DNA from: Bacillota bacterium
GTDB taxonomy: Bacteria > Bacillota > Clostridia > Lachnospirales > Lachnospiraceae
Length of the DNA stretch: 55,134 nucleotides
NCBI GenBank assembly: GCA_023437365.1
Contig: JAEZGK010000050.1
Coordinates: 1 to 55,134, forward strand
Direction: 5' to 3'
Numbering within the stretch: the stretch's first letter is position 1; each line of letters starts with the position of its first letter. The notes beneath the pieces are model-generated. The model was not told the origin of the DNA and made no database searches. It saw only the letters and a list, made by a program, of their open reading frames with translations. A program made the translations under genes and the position numbers. Positions 53,247 through 55,134 of the stretch are shown here, in pieces.

Positions 53247-53667
53247 AGGCGTGCGCCCGGCGGGCGCACGTTCCAACGGGTGAAAGTCCCGAGTTCGCCC
53301 GGTAGTGGGAAGAACATAGCCAATGGCAAGGGTGTCGTGGGTGACTGCGAATCTGAAGGAAGCCGGATGGCAAATCTCTGGTCTGACGAACAGAAATCAT
53401 ATCAGGCTACAATCGGGGGTAAGGCTGCGCCACAAGTCGAAGCCCAATAACTACACGGAACCGATTATAGTAAATATGGCAGATGGATGGAGAGAAGGAA
53501 CGTGTGAGTACCCGGGGAGATCTGTGTGGAATGCCTTGAAAGAGGTAACTATTATTGCAAGATAATACTGAACACGCAGAAGTCAGCAGAGGTCATAGTA
53601 GTTGAGAAACGAAGGACCGAATCGATAGGAGTCTTTAGTATGACCGAGAAAGGAGGAATGACTGTAT

Positions 53668-55062
53668 ATGACAGAAAACATTGAAAACAATGGCTGTTCG
53701 CAGAGAGATAGTGCAGAACATGAAGGGTATGTGAAAGCGTCTAGGTCATTCAATCGGATATGGAAAGAAAGAGACAGTGCACAGCCAGAACTCTTGGAGA
53801 AGATACTGATTAAGGATAACCTAAACAGAGCTTATAAAAGAGTAAAGGCAAACAAAGGAGCACCCGGAATAGACGGAATAACCGTTGATGAGATAGGTGC
53901 ATACCTACGGGATAATCAAGAAGCCATTATCGAGAGGATATACAAAGGGAAATATACACCCGACCCGGTAAGACGCAAAGAAATCCCGAAAGCAGACGGT
54001 GGAGTACGAAAGCTTGGTATTCCAACAGTCAAAGACCGCATTTTTCAACAAGCAATTGCACAACAGCTTATGCCGATCTATGAAGCACAATTCTCAGATG
54101 GAAGCTTTGGTTACCGACCGGGAAGAAGCGCGAAAGATGCCATCACGAAGGTGAAAGAGTATGCAGAAGAGGGATATCGCTGTGCGGTATCAATAGACCT
54201 TTCAAAGTACTTCGACACCTTGAACCACGAAATACTGCTGAATATACTTCGCAGAAATGTAAAGGATGAAAGGGTAGTACAGTGGATTAAACGGTATCTT
54301 AAGAGTGGTGTTATGGAAGATGGAGTTGTCGTTGATACAGAGGAAGGTTCTCCACAGGGTGGAAATCTATCTCCGCTATTGGCAAATGTCTATCTTAATG
54401 AGTTTGACCAAGAATTCCAAAAGAGAGGTGTTCCGTTCGTACGCTATGCAGATGATATCGTTCTGCTAGCCAAGAGCGAAAGAGCCGCAAAGAGACTTTT
54501 GGAAACAAGCACGAGCTACCTTGAAGGAAAGCTTAAGCTGACTGTAAACAAGGATAAAAGTCGTGTGGTTAGTGTGTTTGCAATCCGAAATTTTAAATTC
54601 CTTGGCTTCGCATTGGGAAGGAACGGAAAGGGCATCTATGTCCGAGTTCATCCGAAGTCATGGAAGAAGTTTAAGTCACAGCTGAGAGAACTCTCTTCCC
54701 GAAGGTCTGTTCAGAGCATACGACCGGCACTCGAAAAGATAAAGGTATATGCCAGAGGATGGCTTAACTACTATGGTTTGGCAGACATGAAGAAACCCAT
54801 CGAGGACATCAATGGATGGCTTTATCATCGGATACGTATGTGCATTTGGAAGCAATGGAAGAAGCCTAAAACAAAAATGAGGAACCTGCTAAAACTTGGA
54901 GTCTCCGAAGATTTGGCATGGCAAGCAGCTAATAGCCGAAGAGGTTACTGGTTTGTTACACATACGTTGGCGGTCAACATAGCTTTAACTAAGGAAAGAC
55001 TGATACACAATGGCTTCTATGATTTAGCCACTGCATATCAGTCCGTGCACATCAACTATTGA
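53668..55062 (+). CDS. ltrA: Group II intron reverse transcriptase/maturase (LtrA-like)
   Basis: The 464-residue intron-encoded protein has a reverse-transcriptase domain (residues ~45-330) with the catalytic YADD at 260-263, SIDLSKYFDTLNHE and GSPQGGNLSPLLANVYL. The maturase domain X (~340-450) follows, with YARGWLNYYGLADM. There is no HNH endonuclease after it, as usual for class C. The frame is intact. AAGGAGG lies 11 bases before the ATG. It assists splicing of the intron RNA and drives its retromobility. Confidence 0.95.
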   Translation: MTENIENNGCSQRDSAEHEGYVKASRSFNRIWKERDSAQPELLEKILIKDNLNRAYKRVKANKGAPGIDGITVDEIGAYLRDNQEAIIERIYKGKYTPDPVRRKEIPKADGGVRKLGIPTVKDRIFQQAIAQQLMPIYEAQFSDGSFGYRPGRSAKDAITKVKEYAEEGYRCAVSIDLSKYFDTLNHEILLNILRRNVKDERVVQWIKRYLKSGVMEDGVVVDTEEGSPQGGNLSPLLANVYLNEFDQEFQKRGVPFVRYADDIVLLAKSERAAKRLLETSTSYLEGKLKLTVNKDKSRVVSVFAIRNFKFLGFALGRNGKGIYVRVHPKSWKKFKSQLRELSSRRSVQSIRPALEKIKVYARGWLNYYGLADMKKPIEDINGWLYHRIRMCIWKQWKKPKTKMRNLLKLGVSEDLAWQAANSRRGYWFVTHTLAVNIALTKERLIHNGFYDLATAYQSVHINY

Positions 55063-55063
55063 A

Positions 55064-55133
55064 AGCGCCGTGTACCGAACGGTACGCACGGTGCTGTGAG
55101 AGGACGGCGGTTAGTCACCGCCTCCTACTCGAT
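55064..55133 (+). ncRNA. Group II intron catalytic domains V and VI
   Basis: AGCGCCGTG...CACGGTGCT with a CGAACG tip is domain V, the catalytic core. GGCGGT/ACCGCC with AGG/CCT outside forms domain VI. The 3' splice site after CTACTCGAT is near 55133. Confidence 0.88.
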
Positions 55134-55134
55134 T

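Larger units (their letters stand above)
53251..55133 (+). mobile_element. Group IIC (bacterial class C) intron, apparently complete
   Basis: The 5' end starts GTGCGCCCGG. Domain I-III landmarks match the Oceanobacillus iheyensis group IIC intron: GGGTGAAAGTCCCGAG, AATCTGAAGGAAGC, GGTCTGACGAACA, ACCCGGGGAGATCTG and CAGAAGTCAGCAG. The encoded maturase sits in domain IV. Domain V is 55064-55095 and domain VI ends in CCTACTCGAT. It is inserted just after the rpmF terminator hairpin, the target preferred by class C introns. The 3' end is one base from the window edge, so the downstream exon is not visible. Confidence 0.92.

Noticed and set aside
53323..53565. An 80-codon frame at the 5' end of the group II intron.
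   Set aside because: It lies wholly within conserved ribozyme domain I-III sequence, which explains its conservation without translation.

Overview
The window looks like a chromosomal segment of a spore-forming, anaerobic, low- to mid-GC Firmicute of the Clostridia, most like Lachnospiraceae (Lachnoclostridium/Anaerocolumna type). This is inferred from an alpha/beta small acid-soluble spore protein, GerW/YtfJ and YlbJ sporulation genes, a T-box leader, strong AGGAGG ribosome binding sites, Pta-AckA acetate fermentation, a 2-hydroxyacyl-CoA dehydratase activase and Bacillus-like gene neighbourhoods. No prophage, CRISPR array, plasmid origin or tRNA gene was seen.

Layout. 1-410: the 3' end of a 23S rRNA and its terminator, with no 5S gene after it. 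0.4-5.4 kb: a lone CheW, a large zinc-ribbon/acidic/membrane protein, hisH-hisF and ung. 5.4-8.1 kb: a T-box (apparent valine GTA specifier) controlling acetolactate synthase ilvB-ilvN. 8.1-11.3 kb: a structured intergenic block, an APC permease and a CPBP protease. 11.3-15.5 kb (minus strand): a 1408-residue acyl-CoA dehydratase activase, upstream of the CPBP gene. 15.7-22.3 kb: a LysM protein, corA behind a perfect promoter and a ~270-nt structured leader, a rhomboid-like protein with a zinc ribbon, two unknown genes, and the DUF2953-gerW sporulation pair. 22.4-30.8 kb: rpmB, yloU (Asp23), fakA (yloV) and recG, the order known from Bacillus. It is interrupted here by a 45-residue membrane peptide gene, a DUF1653 gene and a GntR/ABC operon of YtrA type.

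30.9-38.7 kb is an envelope-glycan cluster. Two modules, each a family-2 glycosyltransferase followed by a large polytopic GT-C-like membrane protein, flank UDP-galactopyranose mutase (glf). An L,D-transpeptidase follows. 40.4-53.2 kb holds citrate synthase, a SASP, then rsmD, coaD, a coiled-coil protein, ylbJ, pepF, an MBL hydrolase, tmcAL, pta, ackA, yceD and rpmF. This is an expanded version of the Bacillus ylbH-ylbN-rpmF neighbourhood. 53.25-55.13 kb is an apparently complete group IIC (bacterial class C) intron sitting four bases beyond the T-run of the rpmF terminator, as expected for terminator-targeting class C introns.

The most novel signals are non-coding. A dispersed family of nested inverted-repeat elements (two near-identical copies, one degenerate copy and several relatives) occupies many intergenic gaps. 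There is also an unassigned structured leader upstream of corA. Among proteins, the paired GT2/GT-C modules around glf, a four-cysteine insertion in IlvB, the 744-residue scaffold-like protein and the small minus-strand membrane peptide deserve attention.
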